DNA of 64,000 nt from Streptomyces polyasparticus (GTDB taxonomy: Bacteria > Actinomycetota > Actinomycetes > Streptomycetales > Streptomycetaceae). The translations under genes were made by a program, and so were the position numbers. Location of the stretch: contig NZ_JACTVJ010000004.1 of NCBI RefSeq assembly GCF_014493765.1, forward strand, positions 558,001-622,000, read 5' to 3'. This document shows positions 63,686-64,000 of this stretch, piece by piece. How positions within the stretch are numbered: position 1 is the first letter of the stretch; every line of letters starts with the position of its first letter. The notes beneath the pieces were generated by a model. That model saw nothing but the letters and a program-made list of their open reading frames with translations, was not told the origin of the DNA and ran no database searches.

Positions 63686-63985
63686 TCACGACTGCTGCTG
63701 TACGGCGGCGCCGTCCCTCGCCGGGGTGCCGCCGCCTCCCATGGTGAGCAGCGTCAGCATGGTGTGGATATCGGCGAGTTGAGCCGCCGTGCGGGCAGCA
63801 CGGGGATCGCCCGGCGTACGGAGCACCGCACCGAGCTGGTCACGCAGCCGGCTCAGCTGGTGCCGTATCTCCTTGCGGCGCAGGTCGAGTTCGGCCAGTT
63901 CCTGGCGGGACTCCTCGTACTCCTCGTCGGCCCGCGCGTTCGCCTCGGCCGCCGGCTGCGGCCGGTGGGCCGGCTCCCGCGCCAT
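63686..63985 (-). CDS. Small coiled-coil protein of unknown function
   Basis: A 99-residue charged helical protein: a long heptad region (about 20-60, EEYEESRQELAELDLRRKEIRHQLSRLRDQL) followed by a weaker helix and a glycine/glutamine-rich tail. No family recognised. The ATG at 63985 lacks a ribosome binding site and the frame stays open to the window edge, so the gene may be truncated at its 5' end here. Confidence 0.6.
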   Translation of the reverse strand: MAREPAHRPQPAAEANARADEEYEESRQELAELDLRRKEIRHQLSRLRDQLGAVLRTPGDPRAARTAAQLADIHTMLTLLTMGGGGTPARDGAAVQQQS

Positions 63986-64000
63986 CAGGGCGGTGACGGA

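Overview
The window is chromosomal DNA of a high-GC actinomycete, almost certainly a Streptomyces. The evidence is very strong third-position GC bias, frequent GTG starts, long ATGA/GTGA-overlapping operons, an actinobacterial cytochrome bcc-aa3 gene set (three-helix Rieske protein, dihaem QcrC, separate CtaF) and a conserved actinomycete core gene order. No rRNA, tRNA, CRISPR array, transposase or attachment site was seen.

Layout. (1) 0.2-13.5 kb, respiration: trpD, then the qcrCAB-ctaE and ctaCDF blocks on the minus strand. They enclose a degenerate receiver protein and a lipoprotein L,D-transpeptidase. A cysteine desulfurase-TusA fusion and a PfkB sugar/nucleoside kinase follow. (2) 13.6-17.4 kb: two secreted or small unknowns, an ErpA/HesB iron-sulfur carrier and nadA (a 4Fe-4S quinolinate synthase). 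(3) 17.5-30.8 kb, envelope and stress: an RND/HAE1 exporter with a NarL-type two-component pair, a methyltransferase/TetR divergent pair sharing a striking operator, PspA with its partner, a DUF3043 membrane protein, a second methyltransferase, an ABC exporter and an HtrA-like lipoprotein protease. (4) 30.9-54.6 kb, cobalamin nucleotide-loop genes cobU (with an N-terminal metallo-beta-lactamase-like domain), cobT and cobS. These are split by a 16-kb polyketide/lipid synthase operon. (5) 54.7-63.6 kb: pepA, then 2-oxoacid dehydrogenase genes lpdA (E3) and sucB/aceF-type E2, a GntR regulator and aceE (E1).

The most unusual locus is the minus-strand operon 49110-33079. Its genes are spaced by 8 bp, by 4-bp ATGA overlaps or by 22 bp, so it very probably acts as one transcript. 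Protein 1 (2544 aa) reads NPD-like barrel, PfaD-like enoyl reductase barrel, KS, AT, ACP, ACP, KR. Protein 2 (1663 aa) reads KS, AT, linker, DH, phosphopantetheinyl transferase. A free ACP, an alpha/beta hydrolase, a GT1 glycosyltransferase and a zinc-ribbon SAM methyltransferase follow. All chemistry for a fully reducing iterative lipid synthase of the polyunsaturated-fatty-acid-synthase (Pfa) type is present, plus release and glycosylation. I infer a methylated glycolipid-like product; its structure cannot be read from the sequence.

Several promoter regions carry clear dyads: a shared TGATCGATCA motif before lpdA and aceE, a repeated CGTCAATnnGACG before nadA, a 39-bp palindrome between the TetR gene and its divergent methyltransferase, and dyads at ctaE and ctaC. 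Several genes have a -10-like hexamer 6-8 nt before the start codon, consistent with leaderless mRNAs.
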